A DNA stretch of 64,000 bases from DASSQJ01 sp963772645 (GCA_963772645.1 CAVYYD010000002.1:62001-126000), one strand, 5' to 3'; shown: positions 17,009 to 26,030, counted from the stretch's first letter. The notes: generated by a model not told the origin, from the letters alone. A program made the numbers and translations.

Positions 17009-17848
17009 GTGCGCCGCTACCGCATCGTCCACACCACCGTGCTCGCCTACGACGGGCTGGTCCGCACCGCGCACAACGAGCTGCGGATGACGCCGCCGAA
17101 CGAGGCGGGGCAGACCACGCTGGAGAACCGCATCCGGATCCGGCCGATGACGTGGAGCCACGTCTACCGCGACCACTGGGGCACCCACGTCATGGCGATG
17201 GAGTCGCTCGCCGAGCATGACCGGCTCGACATCGAGGCCATCTCCACCGTGGAGCGGACCCCGCTGGACCCGACGCCGGCGGCCCTGGGCTGGGAGGCCG
17301 TGCGCGACCGGGCTGTCCAGGACCGCAGCTACGAGTGGCTGATGCTCTCGCCGCGAACCCGGCCGGGTCAGGGCGTGGCCGAGCTCGCCGACGCGGCGCG
17401 CGGCCTGCCGACCCCGCGGGCGGCCGCGGAGGAGGTGTGCCGGCGGGTCCGCGAGGAGATGCGCTACGAGACCGGCAGCACCAGCGTCCACACCAGGGGG
17501 GAGGACGCCTGGGAGGAGCGCGCCGGGGTCTGCCAGGACTTCGCCCACGTGACGATCGGCGCCCTGCGCACGCTCGGGCTGCCGGCGCGGTACGTCTCCG
17601 GGTACCTCGTGCCCCAGCGTGACCTCGAGGTCGGCGAGTCCGCCACCGGCGAGAGCCACGCGTGGGTCGAGTTCTGGGACGACGGGTGGGTGCCGGCCGA
17701 CCCGACGAACGGCATCGAGGTCGGCATCGAGCACGTCGTCGTCGCCCGCGGCCGGGACTACGACGACGTCCCGCCGTTCAAGGGCATCTACTCCGGGCGC
17801 GCGAGCGCCACCCTGCAGGTCGCGGTCACGGTCACCCGGCTCGCCTGA
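17009..17848 (+). CDS. Transglutaminase-like cysteine protease family protein
   Basis: 279-residue protein with an N-terminal beta-rich region (bacterial transglutaminase-like N-terminal type, beginning RRYRIVHTTVLAYDG) and a transglutaminase core. The Cys-His-Asp triad is visible in GVCQDFAHV, ESHAWVEFW and PADPTNG. Such proteins are encoded with circularly permuted ATP-grasp and alpha-E proteins, where they are proposed to process or release the peptide product. Here both partners are broken, so this is the only intact member. The start GTG directly follows the alpha-E stop. Confidence 0.88.
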   Translation: MRRYRIVHTTVLAYDGLVRTAHNELRMTPPNEAGQTTLENRIRIRPMTWSHVYRDHWGTHVMAMESLAEHDRLDIEAISTVERTPLDPTPAALGWEAVRDRAVQDRSYEWLMLSPRTRPGQGVAELADAARGLPTPRAAAEEVCRRVREEMRYETGSTSVHTRGEDAWEERAGVCQDFAHVTIGALRTLGLPARYVSGYLVPQRDLEVGESATGESHAWVEFWDDGWVPADPTNGIEVGIEHVVVARGRDYDDVPPFKGIYSGRASATLQVAVTVTRLA

Positions 17849-17873
17849 ACCCGGGGACGGCCACACTGGGGCG

Positions 17874-19226
17874 GTGCTCGTCGACCTGCTCCACGCCGTG
17901 CCGTCGTGGCTGCTCGTCCTCCTGCTCGCCGTCTCGATCGCGGCCGAGTCCGGTCTCGTCGTCGGGATGGTCCTCCCCGGCACCACCGCCGTCCTCGCGA
18001 TGGGTGTGCTCACCGGGCTCGGCGTGGTGCCGGCGACGGTCGGCTACGTCCTCGCGGTCGGCGCCGCCGTCCTGGGACCGACCCTGGGCTGGCGCGCGGG
18101 GCGGCGGGAGGGGGATGCGGTGCGCACCTCCCGCCTCGGCGCGCGCGTCGGCGCCCGACGGTGGGCTGCGGCCCAGGAGTTCGTGGCCCGCCGGGGGACG
18201 TGGGCGGTGGCGCTGGCCCAGTTCGTCGTCGTCGCCCGGACCCTGGTGCCCCGCCTCGTCGGCATGGGGCGGGCGCCGTGGCGCCGGTTCGCGCTCGCCA
18301 GCGTGCCCGCGGCTGTCCTCTGGGCCGGGCTCCTCACCCTGCTCGGACAGCTCGCCGGGGCGAGCTACGAGGCGGTGAGCGCGGCCCTCGGCCGGGCCAC
18401 CGTGTCGGTGGGCGTGCTCGCCGCCGTGCTCGTGGCGCTCAGCTGGACCGGCCGGCAGCTGGCCCGCCACCCCGAGTGGCGCGCCGCGCCGGCCGTGCGG
18501 GCCGCGTCCGCCGCCGCCCGCCTGGTGCGCCGCCGGATCGAGGTCGGGACCGCCGGTGTCGTCGGCGAGCGGGTGGGCCGGGTCGTCTCGGCCGTCGTCT
18601 GGGCGCTCGCGGCCGTGGTCACCGGGGTGACCACGACCGTCCTGGTCCTCCTCGCCGTCCGCCGGGCCGGGCTGCGCGTCGTCGACGACCCGGCGGCCGC
18701 GTGGTTCGCGGCCCACGCCTCACCGGTCGTCACCGCGGCCGCCACCGGTGTCGTCACCGTGCTGCGGACCCCGGTCGTCGTCGGCGCCGCGGTCCTCCTC
18801 GCGCTCGGGTCGGCGGTCGCGCTCCGGCGCCGCACCGCCGCCGAGGAGCGGCTGCGGGTCGTCGTCTCCGCCGTCGGGCTGGTCGTGCTCGCCGTCTCGA
18901 CCAAGGTCGTCGCCGACGTCGCCCAGGGCTCGGTGCCGGGGGAGCGGACCGGCTTCCTCTTCGTCAACCAGGTGGCGGTCGTGCCCTGCGCCCTCGTCCT
19001 CGCCCTCGTCCTCCTCGCGCCGTGGCTCACGTGGAGGCGACGGGTGGCCGCGTGGACGCTCGTGGTCCTCGTCGTCCTCGTGCTCGTCGCCGCGCGCCTG
19101 CTGGCCGGCTACTCGACGCTGAGCGAGGTCGTCGTGGCGCTCCTCGTCGGTGCGGCCTGGACCGCCCTGCTCGCCCCGGCCGTCCGGGCGCCGGAGGTCG
19201 CCGGCCCCGAGCCCGCGTACCCTTGA
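17874..19226 (+). CDS. DedA/VTT membrane protein with degenerate PAP2-like C-terminal half
   Basis: 450-residue polytopic membrane protein. The first about 200 residues are a DedA (VTT) domain: ESGLVVGMVLPGTTAVLAMG, GPTLGWRAGRREG, FVVVARTLVPRLVGMGR and a following hydrophobic hairpin, a family implicated in lipid carrier flipping. A basic linker leads to a second half of about five helices laid out like PAP2 phosphatases, as in known DedA-PAP2 fusions. The catalytic PAP2 motifs are eroded: FLFVNQ stands where FPSGH is expected, and AGYSTLSEVVVALLVG has no histidine where HYPSDV would lie. The second half is probably not a phosphatase. Start GTG 17874 is 25 bp after the transglutaminase stop. 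Confidence 0.75.
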   Translation: MLVDLLHAVPSWLLVLLLAVSIAAESGLVVGMVLPGTTAVLAMGVLTGLGVVPATVGYVLAVGAAVLGPTLGWRAGRREGDAVRTSRLGARVGARRWAAAQEFVARRGTWAVALAQFVVVARTLVPRLVGMGRAPWRRFALASVPAAVLWAGLLTLLGQLAGASYEAVSAALGRATVSVGVLAAVLVALSWTGRQLARHPEWRAAPAVRAASAAARLVRRRIEVGTAGVVGERVGRVVSAVVWALAAVVTGVTTTVLVLLAVRRAGLRVVDDPAAAWFAAHASPVVTAAATGVVTVLRTPVVVGAAVLLALGSAVALRRRTAAEERLRVVVSAVGLVVLAVSTKVVADVAQGSVPGERTGFLFVNQVAVVPCALVLALVLLAPWLTWRRRVAAWTLVVLVVLVLVAARLLAGYSTLSEVVVALLVGAAWTALLAPAVRAPEVAGPEPAYP

Positions 19227-19232
19227 CGGGCC

Positions 19233-20744
19233 ATGACCCGAGCCAGGACCTACGACGTGCGCACCCACGGGTGCCAGATGAACGTCCACGACAGCGAACG
19301 CCTCGCCGGCCTCCTCGAGACCGCCGGCTACGTCGACCTCGCGAGCCTGCCCGCCGACGAGCGCCCCGAGGTGGCCGACGTCGTCGTCTTCAACACCTGC
19401 GCGGTGCGCGAGAACGCCGACAACAAGCTCTACGGCAACCTCGGCCAGCTGCGCCCGGCCAAGGAGCGCAACCCCGACCTGCAGATCGCCGTCGGGGGGT
19501 GCATGGCGCAGAAGGACCGTGCCACCATCGTCCGCCGCGCGCCGTGGGTCGACGTCGTCTTCGGCACCCACAACATCGGCAGCCTCCCGGCGCTGCTCGA
19601 CCGCGCCCGCCACAACCGCGAGGCGCAGGTCGAGATCCTCGAGTCGCTGGAGACCTTCCCCTCCACGCTGCCGACCCGGCGCGACTCCGCCTTCGCCGGG
19701 TGGGTGTCGATCTCGGTCGGGTGCAACAACACGTGCACCTTCTGCATCGTCCCCAGCCTGCGCGGCCGGGAGCAGGACCGCCGCCCCGGTGACGTCCTCG
19801 CCGAGGTCGAGGCGCTCGTCGCGCAGGGCGTCGTCGAGGTCACCCTGCTCGGCCAGAACGTCAACACCTACGGGGTCGAGTTCGGTGACCGGCTGGCCTT
19901 CGGCAAGCTGCTGCGCGCCTGTGGCCAGGTCGAGGGCCTGGAGCGGGTGCGGTTCACCAGCCCGCACCCGGCCGCCTTCACCGACGACGTCATCGCCGCG
20001 ATGGCGCAGACCTCGAACGTGATGCCGAGCCTGCACATGCCGCTGCAGTCCGGCTCCGACCGGGTCCTGAAGGCGATGCGCCGCAGCTACCGCAGCGACC
20101 GGTTCCTCGGCATCCTCGAGAAGGTGCGCTCGGCCATCCCGGACGCCGCGATCACCACCGACCTCATCGTCGGCTTCCCCGGCGAGACCGAGGCAGACTT
20201 CGCCGAGACGCTGCGGGTCGTCGAGGCCTCGCACTTCGCGAGCGCCTTCACCTTCCAGTACTCGGTCCGCCCGGGCACCCCGGCCGCGACGATGGACGGC
20301 CAGGTGCCCAAGCAGGTCGTCCAGGAGCGGTTCGAGCGGCTCATCGAGCTCCAGGAGGGGCTGTCCTGGTCGGGGAACCGGGCGCTGGAGGGACGCGAGG
20401 TCGAGGTGCTCGTCGCACCGGGGGAGGGGCGCAAGGACGGTGAGACGGCGCGGCTGTCCGGCCGGGCCCGCGACAACCGCCTCGTGCACTTCGCGGTCCC
20501 CGCCGGCGCGCCGCGGCCGCGGCCGGGTGACGCCGTCACGGTGGGCGTCACGTACGGGGCGCCGCACCACCTGGTGGCGGACTCCGGGGTCGACGGCGGG
20601 ATCTACGCGGTCCGGGCGACCCGGGGTGGCGACGCGTGGGAGGCCCTCAAGAACGCCCCGGTACCGGGGAAGCCGGCGGTCGCACTGGGGATCCCGGGCG
20701 TCGGGGCGCCCCCTGCGGTGGCCGTCCCCGGCTGTCCTGCCTGA
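19233..20744 (+). CDS. miaB: tRNA-2-methylthio-N6-dimethylallyladenosine synthase
   Basis: 503-residue radical-SAM methylthiotransferase that converts i6A37 to ms2i6A37 in tRNA. The N-terminal UPF0004 domain holds three cluster cysteines (THGCQMNVHDSERL, FNTCAVRENA and GGCMAQ), the radical-SAM motif is CNNTCTFC, and a TRAM domain closes the core (ALEGREVEVLVAP). A Pro/Ala-rich tail of about 40 residues extends beyond. TACCCT lies nine bases before the ATG, possibly a -10 for a short-leader transcript. The enzyme making its substrate, MiaA, is 1.3 kb downstream on the same strand, with the small genes and def between. Confidence 0.95.
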   Translation: MTRARTYDVRTHGCQMNVHDSERLAGLLETAGYVDLASLPADERPEVADVVVFNTCAVRENADNKLYGNLGQLRPAKERNPDLQIAVGGCMAQKDRATIVRRAPWVDVVFGTHNIGSLPALLDRARHNREAQVEILESLETFPSTLPTRRDSAFAGWVSISVGCNNTCTFCIVPSLRGREQDRRPGDVLAEVEALVAQGVVEVTLLGQNVNTYGVEFGDRLAFGKLLRACGQVEGLERVRFTSPHPAAFTDDVIAAMAQTSNVMPSLHMPLQSGSDRVLKAMRRSYRSDRFLGILEKVRSAIPDAAITTDLIVGFPGETEADFAETLRVVEASHFASAFTFQYSVRPGTPAATMDGQVPKQVVQERFERLIELQEGLSWSGNRALEGREVEVLVAPGEGRKDGETARLSGRARDNRLVHFAVPAGAPRPRPGDAVTVGVTYGAPHHLVADSGVDGGIYAVRATRGGDAWEALKNAPVPGKPAVALGIPGVGAPPAVAVPGCPA

Positions 20745-20791
20745 GGGGGCGGTCTCGGGCCGGGCGGGCTCGGTGAGGTCGGCCGACGGGC

Positions 20792-20992
20792 TCAGCCCAG
20801 GAGCAGGAGCACGCCCGCGCCGACCGCGGCGATGACGGCGAGCACGCCGGCTCCGACGAACGGGAGCATCCGGCGGCGGCGTTCGACGGTGACCCGCTGC
20901 TCGGCCTGGGTGGACTCAGCGGCGTCCCACAGCGGGGTGGGGTCGAACGGCTGGATGTCGAGCTTGGGGAGGCCGGATGTCCAGTGCGACAC
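20792..20992 (-). CDS. Small C-tail anchored membrane protein, unknown
   Basis: 66-residue protein: a soluble N-terminal part (MSHWTSGLPKLDIQPFDPTP), a basic patch VERRRRM, then one hydrophobic helix FVGAGVLAVIAAVGAGVLLLL at the C-terminus. I do not recognise a family. Codon use fits the neighbourhood. It converges on miaB, whose stop is 47 bp away. Could be a tail-anchored regulator, but nothing in the sequence says so. Confidence 0.55.
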   Translation of the reverse strand: MSHWTSGLPKLDIQPFDPTPLWDAAESTQAEQRVTVERRRRMLPFVGAGVLAVIAAVGAGVLLLLG

Positions 20993-21118
20993 GGTCGTGT
21001 CCTTCCTCGGGCGGCGAGAGTGGTCCCAAGGCTAGGGACCGCCTCGGCACCGCCGTCGGGAAAACGGGCCCGCGACACCGGTCGTGTCCGAACGGCACGG
21101 CGAACCGGCCGAATGGAG

Positions 21119-21151
21119 GAGGCCCCCGGTCGCGTGGCGACCGGGGGCCTC
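21119..21151 (-). terminator. Perfect 15-bp hairpin after the antitoxin-like gene
   Basis: GAGGCCCCCGGTCGC (21119-21133) and its exact complement (21137-21151) flank a 3-base loop. On the minus strand the hairpin begins 14 bases after the stop of the gene at 21166. No U-tract. It is the strongest hairpin I noticed in the window. Confidence 0.7.
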
Positions 21152-21165
21152 TGGCGGCGCGTCGC

Positions 21166-21357
21166 TCAGGGTTCGCCGACGGACTCGTCGGCCTTGGCCT
21201 GGGCCGTGTCGACCTGGTCGGCGTAACGTCCACCGGTTGCCCGGTCGACCGCGTCGCCACCCTGGCCGATGGCCTGGTCGCTCAGGGACTCCACCTGGTC
21301 GGGGTGCTCCTGGGCGAGCCCATCCACCTTCTGCTTCGCGTCGTCGAGGAAACCCAT
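21166..21357 (-). CDS. Rv0909/MT0933-like antitoxin family protein
   Basis: 63-residue hydrophilic, acidic protein reading MGFLDDAKQKVDGLAQEHPD, then DQAIGQGGDAVDRATGGRYADQ and ending KADESVGEP. This matches the actinobacterial family annotated as antitoxin MT0933-like. AAGGAGTG lies a few bases before the ATG. No toxin gene is adjacent: the neighbours are a small membrane protein and def. In many actinobacteria such proteins occur singly and look like stress proteins, so an antitoxin role should not be assumed. Confidence 0.7.
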   Translation of the reverse strand: MGFLDDAKQKVDGLAQEHPDQVESLSDQAIGQGGDAVDRATGGRYADQVDTAQAKADESVGEP

Positions 21358-21481
21358 GCGGCACTCCTTCCGTCGGGGACAGGGACAGCTCCGTGGAGCG
21401 CCCCCAGTCCACACCCGTTTCGCCGCGAGCGCCACCCCCGGCCGGCGCCCCCTCGGGCCGGCCTCTGCCAGAATCGGGCCC

Positions 21482-22090
21482 ATGACCATCCGCCCCGTCG
21501 TCATCACCGGTGACCCGGTGCTCCACACCAGGGCCCGCCCCGTCGAGGTGATCGACGACGAGGTCCGCGACCTCGTCGCCGACATGTACGAGACGATGGA
21601 CGCCGCCCGTGGCGTGGGCCTCGCGGCGCCCCAGGTCGGGGTGGGGCTGCGGATCTTCACGTGGGCCCTGCGCAACGACGACGGCGTCCCACCGCGCGGC
21701 GTCGTCGTCAACCCCTACCTGGTGGCGAGCAAGCCGGTCGCCGGCGACCCCGACCCGCACGAGGAGTGCGAGGGGTGCCTCTCGGTGCCGGGGGAGTCCT
21801 TCCCGCTGCGCCGGGGGGAGCAGGCGACGATCACCGGTCAGGACCTCGACGGCCACGAGCTGCACTACGAGGCCACCGGCTGGTTCGCCCGGATGCTCCA
21901 GCACGAGTACGACCACCTCAACGGCTTCCTCTACGTCGACCGGCTCACCGGGAAGTGGGCCCGGCGGGCGAAGAAGGCGGTGCGGGCCAACGGCTGGGGC
22001 GAGCCCGGCCGGACCTGGATGCCGGGCGTCGACCGCGACCCGTTCGGCCACGACGACGACGACGACCTCGACGAGGACCCGGTCCCCTGA
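21482..22090 (+). CDS. def: Peptide deformylase
   Basis: 202-residue metallo-hydrolase that removes the formyl group from nascent proteins. The three family motifs are GVGLAAPQVG, EGCLSVPG (metal-ligand Cys) and QHEYDHLNG (two ligand His and catalytic Glu). An acidic Asp-rich tail of about 15 residues (DDDDDLDED) extends past the fold. The stop codon overlaps a CTG by four bases (CTGA) where miaA appears to start, so the two are translationally coupled. Confidence 0.95.
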   Translation: MTIRPVVITGDPVLHTRARPVEVIDDEVRDLVADMYETMDAARGVGLAAPQVGVGLRIFTWALRNDDGVPPRGVVVNPYLVASKPVAGDPDPHEECEGCLSVPGESFPLRRGEQATITGQDLDGHELHYEATGWFARMLQHEYDHLNGFLYVDRLTGKWARRAKKAVRANGWGEPGRTWMPGVDRDPFGHDDDDDLDEDPVP

Positions 22091-23034
22091 ACGAGCCACC
22101 CGCAGGAGCACCCGGCCTCGTCGTCGCGGTCGTCGGGCCGACGGCCACCGGTAAGAGCGACCTCGGGGTCGAGCTCGCGCTCCGGCTGGGCGGCGAGGTG
22201 GTCTCCGCCGACGCCTCCCAGCTGTACCGGGGGATGGACGTCGGCACCGCCAAGCTGCCGCCCGCGCAGCGACGCGGCGTCGTGCACCACCAGCTCGACG
22301 TCCTGGACGTCACCGAGGAGGCCAGCGTCGCCGCCTACCAGCGGCATGCCCGCGCGGACGTCGACGCCGTCCTGACCCGCGGCCGGGTCCCGCTCGTCGT
22401 CGGCGGCTCCGGGCTCTACGTCCGGGCCGCCCTGGACCGGCTCGACATCCCGCCCACCGACCCGCAGGTCCGCCGCCGGCTCGAGGAGCGGGCCGCCACC
22501 GAGGGCACCGCGGCCCTCCTCAAGGAGCTCCGCCGCGCCGATCCCGCCGCCGCCGGGGCGATCGAGCCCGGCAACACCCGCCGCATCGTCCGGGCCCTCG
22601 AGGTGGTCGAGCTGACCGGTCGGCCGTTCAGCGCGACGATGCCGGCCCGCGAGTTCCTCCGTCCGACGGTGGTGCTGGGGCTGCGCACCGACCGCCACGT
22701 CCTGGACCACCGGGTGGACGAGCGTGCCCGCCGGATGTTCGAGGGCGGGCTGCTCGAGGAGACCCGCGCCCTGGAGGTGCTGGGGCTGCGGCGGGGGCGC
22801 ACCGCGAGCCGCGCCGTCGGCTACGCCCAGTCGCTGGCCGTCATCGACCGGCGGATGTCGGTGGATGCCGCGGTCGCCGACACCGCGTTGCGGACCCGCC
22901 GGCTGGTGCGGCGACAGGAGTCGTGGTTCGGTGCCGACCCGCGCGTGCACTGGTTCGACGCCCTGGCCCCCACGCTCGCCGACCGGGCGGCCGCCTTGGT
23001 CGAGGAGGTGTCGACGGCGCTGCGGCGGCCCTAG
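22087..23034 (+). CDS. miaA: tRNA dimethylallyltransferase, apparent CTG start
   Basis: About 315-residue enzyme that adds the dimethylallyl group to A37 of tRNAs reading U-starting codons. The P-loop is GPTATGKSD, followed by SADASQLYRGMDVGTAK, GGSGLYVRAALD and RALEVVELTGRPFS. The P-loop comes only 17 residues into the frame, and between the upstream reading frame and the P-loop there is no ATG, GTG or TTG. The one plausible start is CTG 22087, which overlaps the def stop as CTGA and has GAGGA (22073-22077) nine bases upstream. Its stop overlaps that of the convergent LuxR-type gene within CTAG. Enzyme family is certain; the CTG start is inference. Confidence 0.93.
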   Translation: MNEPPAGAPGLVVAVVGPTATGKSDLGVELALRLGGEVVSADASQLYRGMDVGTAKLPPAQRRGVVHHQLDVLDVTEEASVAAYQRHARADVDAVLTRGRVPLVVGGSGLYVRAALDRLDIPPTDPQVRRRLEERAATEGTAALLKELRRADPAAAGAIEPGNTRRIVRALEVVELTGRPFSATMPAREFLRPTVVLGLRTDRHVLDHRVDERARRMFEGGLLEETRALEVLGLRRGRTASRAVGYAQSLAVIDRRMSVDAAVADTALRTRRLVRRQESWFGADPRVHWFDALAPTLADRAAALVEEVSTALRRP

Positions 23035-24717
23035 AGGATGCCCTCGCGGGCGGCGTGCGCGACCGCTGCCGCCCGGGTCGGCTGCCCCAGCCGGGCAAGG
23101 ATGTTGGCGACGTGCCGGTGCACCGTGTGCTCACTGACGACCAGCGAGCGGGCGATGGCCGCGGTGCTCAGCCCGTCGGCCACGAGCGCGAGCACCTGCA
23201 CCTCACGGGCGGTCAGGCCCCCGGGACGACCGGCGGTTCGTGCCGAGGACCCCGTCCTGCGGGTGAGTGCCGCCCGTGCCTGGGCGAGCCGTTCGGGAGC
23301 GTCGGCCTGCTCGAGCGAGGCGACCGCGGCCCGGATCTCCTCCACCGCGGCGACCGGGTCCCCGGCGGCGAGGGCCTCCGCCAGCGCGAGCCTGGCGTCG
23401 GCCTCGTCCACCGGCAGGCCCGCCCGGCGGAAGGACCGTGCCGCGCTGCGCCAGGCCGCGACCGCGGAGTCGCCGTCGGCACCGGCGGCGACGAGCGCCG
23501 CCGCCACCGCCGCGGTCCCCCGCAGCCACTCGGAGGCCGTCGCCTCCGCGAGGTCCGCGTAGCTCGCTCGCCGCGGCCGCGGCGGCATCGTCGCGACCGG
23601 CGGCGAGGGCGCACCGGGCGACCGGGAGGAGGACGGAACCCCGGCCCAGGGCGTCGTCGCGGGCGATCTCGTCGAGGACCGTCGAGGCGAGCGCCCAGGC
23701 CCCGGCGGTGTCACCCCGGGCCAGCCGTAGCAGTGCTCGCCCCACGACGGCCTGCGGGGCGAAGCCGGCCTGGCGGTAGAGCTCGTCGGCCTCCTCGAGG
23801 CGACCCTGCCGCCGGCGCAGGTGGCCGAGCTGGACGACGGCGTCGGTGCGCGTCGAGCGGAGCGAGCCCTGCATCCGCTGCAGCGCCCCGACCAGCTCGG
23901 CCTCGGCCTCGGCCCACTGGCCGCTGGCCAGCCGGACCGAGGCGTACTGGATGCGGCAGGCCGTGAAGAGCGGTGCGAGGTCGCGGTCACGACACAGGGC
24001 GTCGACGCGGGCGCACCACTGCAGGGCCCGCGGCAGGTCCTGGGCGCCCTGGCAGGCGGCCACGAGCCAGCAACAGGTCTTCCCCACCCACATCAGGTCG
24101 GTGACGTCGCCGGCCAGCGCCGAGACGACGGCGGTGTCCAGGCGGTCCATCCCGACCTGGAGGTGGCCGGCCAGCACGTCGGCGAGCCCCAGCAGGCCCA
24201 GGGCGACGCTCTGCAGCCCGGCGTCGCCGAGCGCGCGGCCGAGGTCGACCGCCCGGGACGCGGCCTCACGCGCCACGTCGGGCCGGTGGGTCACCTGGAG
24301 GGCGAGCTCGGCCTCGCGGACCGCGAGCCACCCGTGTTCGGGTGTAGGGCCGGGGGTCGTGGCGAGCAGGTCACGGGCCCGGCCCAGCCAGCCGCTCGCC
24401 ACCGCTGCCCCCTGCCCGAAGAGGGCGGCGTCGTAGCCGAGGGCCGTCGCGGCCCGCGCCGCGCCGAGCAGGTCGCCGGCGCTGCGGTGCAGGCGGTAGG
24501 CCCGCTCTCGTTCCTCGAGGCACGCGGCGCCGTCGTCGAGCCACCACGACGCCTGGGCCGCGCCCTCGGCCGCCGCGGCGTCGTCGGGACCAGCCGCGAG
24601 GAACGCCTCGCGGGCCCGGGCCCACTCGCCCGCGGCGAGCAGGGCTCGCCCCCGCGCGGGGTCGTCCGCGGGGACCCCGGGCGCCGGGGGGCCCGGGCGG
24701 GACGGGGAGGGCGTCAT
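23031..24717 (-). pseudogene. LuxR-family regulator with tetratricopeptide-like region, frameshifted
   Basis: About 560 residues after repair. The N-terminal three quarters, from ATG 24717, is an Ala-rich helical repeat region like the TPR/MalT-type parts of LuxR-family ATPase-less regulators. The C-terminal end has a LuxR helix-turn-helix: GGLTAREVQVLALVADGLST then ARSLVVSEHTVHRHVANIL. The two parts are in different frames. The break coincides with a tandem 4-base repeat, GCTCGCTC at 23562-23569; removing one copy joins RDDAAAAAAS to YADLAEATASEW. As sequenced, the DNA-binding domain is not translated with the rest. A sequencing error, a recent null mutation or slippage-based switching are all possible. 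Regulatory target unknown. Confidence 0.78.
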
Positions 24718-24749
24718 CCCCCTAGGGTGGCCCCTCCCCGCCCCGACCA

Positions 24750-24974
24750 CTAGACCGTGGCGCCGGCGGCGAGCGCGTGGACGTCGGCGGTCGTCAGCGC
24801 GTTGCCGGCGATGCCCCAGTCCCCGGAGCGCACCTCCTCGACGATGCACCACGTCACGGGCCGCATCGCCTCGCCCTCGACCCGGACCATGGCGTCGGTG
24901 AGCTCGCCGACGATCTGCTTCTTCTGCTCGGGCGTGAACACGTTCTCGATGACCTTGACCTGGATGAGTGGCAT
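24750..24974 (-). CDS. 4-oxalocrotonate tautomerase family protein
   Basis: 74-residue tautomerase superfamily protein. After removal of Met the catalytic Pro1 is exposed (PLIQVKVIENVFTPEQK). It ends with the typical variable tail, GNALTTADVHALAAG. AGGAGAG lies just before the ATG. Members act as small hexameric acid-base catalysts; the physiological substrate cannot be told. It follows the frameshifted LuxR-type gene on the same strand order but is transcribed ahead of it, 32 bp away, so both may share a promoter. Confidence 0.88.
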   Translation of the reverse strand: MPLIQVKVIENVFTPEQKKQIVGELTDAMVRVEGEAMRPVTWCIVEEVRSGDWGIAGNALTTADVHALAAGATV

Positions 24975-25150
24975 GGCCTCTCCTTCTGCTGACGGGCCCT
25001 CGAGGTGCACGGGCCGGGTGCCTCCACGCTCTCCCGGGGCTGGGGTCGGGCGCATCGCCGGGGCGGGCCATCCCGGCGCCGGGACCGCATGGCCCGTCGG
25101 GGCCATGAGCCGGCCGACGCGGTCGGGGTCCGGGCTGGGATGATGGGTGG

Positions 25151-26030
25151 GTGGCTGACTCCCTTCCGTTCACCAAGGGGCACGGCACGGAGAACGACTT
25201 CGTCCTCGTGCCCGACCTCGACGGCGTCCTCGGGTTGAGCACCGAGCGTGCGGCGGCGCTCGCCGACCGCCGGACCGGCGTCGGCGGCGACGGCGTGATC
25301 CGCGTCGTGCCGACCGAGCTCGCCGACGAGCCGGCCGTCCGGGCGCAGGCCGGCGAGGCCCGCTGGTTCATGGACTACCGGAACGCCGACGGCAGCGCTT
25401 CGGAGATGTGCGGCAACGGGACCCGGGTCCTCGCCTCGTTCCTGCGCCGGGAGGGCCTGGAGAGCGCCGACGAGTTCGTCATCGCCACCCGGGCCGGCGC
25501 CAAGGCGGTTCGCGCCGACGGGCTCGAGTGGGTCGTCGACCTCGGCCCGTGGCGCCTCGCCGACCCCGCCACCGCCGAGCGCGACGGCTTCGACGCGCTC
25601 GTCCACCTCGACGGCGGCGACCCCTACTCCGCGCTGTCCGTCGACCTGGGCAACCCGCACACCGTCGTCGCCCTGCCCGAGGCCGTCGACCTCGCCGGCG
25701 TCGACCTCACCCGGGCCCCGGTGGTGCGCCCCGAACCGGCGCACGGCACCAACGTCGAGGTCGTCCGCCCGATCGGCACCCGGCCACCTCGTCATGCGGG
25801 TGCACGAGCGCGGGGTCGGCGAGACCCGCTCCTGCGGCAGCGGTGCCTGCGCGGCCGCGGTCGCGACGAGCTTCTGGGCCGGCACCCTCGACGCGGGCCC
25901 CACGTGGCTGGTGGACGTGCCGGGCGGGCGGCTCACCGTGCGCCTGCGTCCCGGCCACGGGGTCGAGCTCGGCGGGCCGGCCGTGCTCGTCGCCGACGGC
26001 ACGGTCGACCTCAGCCTGCTGCCGGCCTGA
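25151..26030 (+). CDS. dapF: Diaminopimelate epimerase, one-base frameshift
   Basis: Converts LL- to meso-diaminopimelate for lysine and peptidoglycan synthesis. The N-terminal half from GTG 25151 has FTKGHGTENDFV, GVGGDGVIRV and the first catalytic cysteine in SASEMCGNGTR. After HGTNVEVVRPIGT the frame moves by one base and continues HLVMRVHERGVGETRSCGSG, with the second catalytic cysteine, to VDLSLLPA. Deleting one C of CCC at 25779-25781 restores TGHLVMRVHERG, about 292 residues in all. As an essential cell-wall gene with both catalytic cysteines conserved, it is likely functional and the indel a sequence error. Its 3' end overlaps the convergent methyltransferase gene by 20 bp. Confidence 0.9.
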
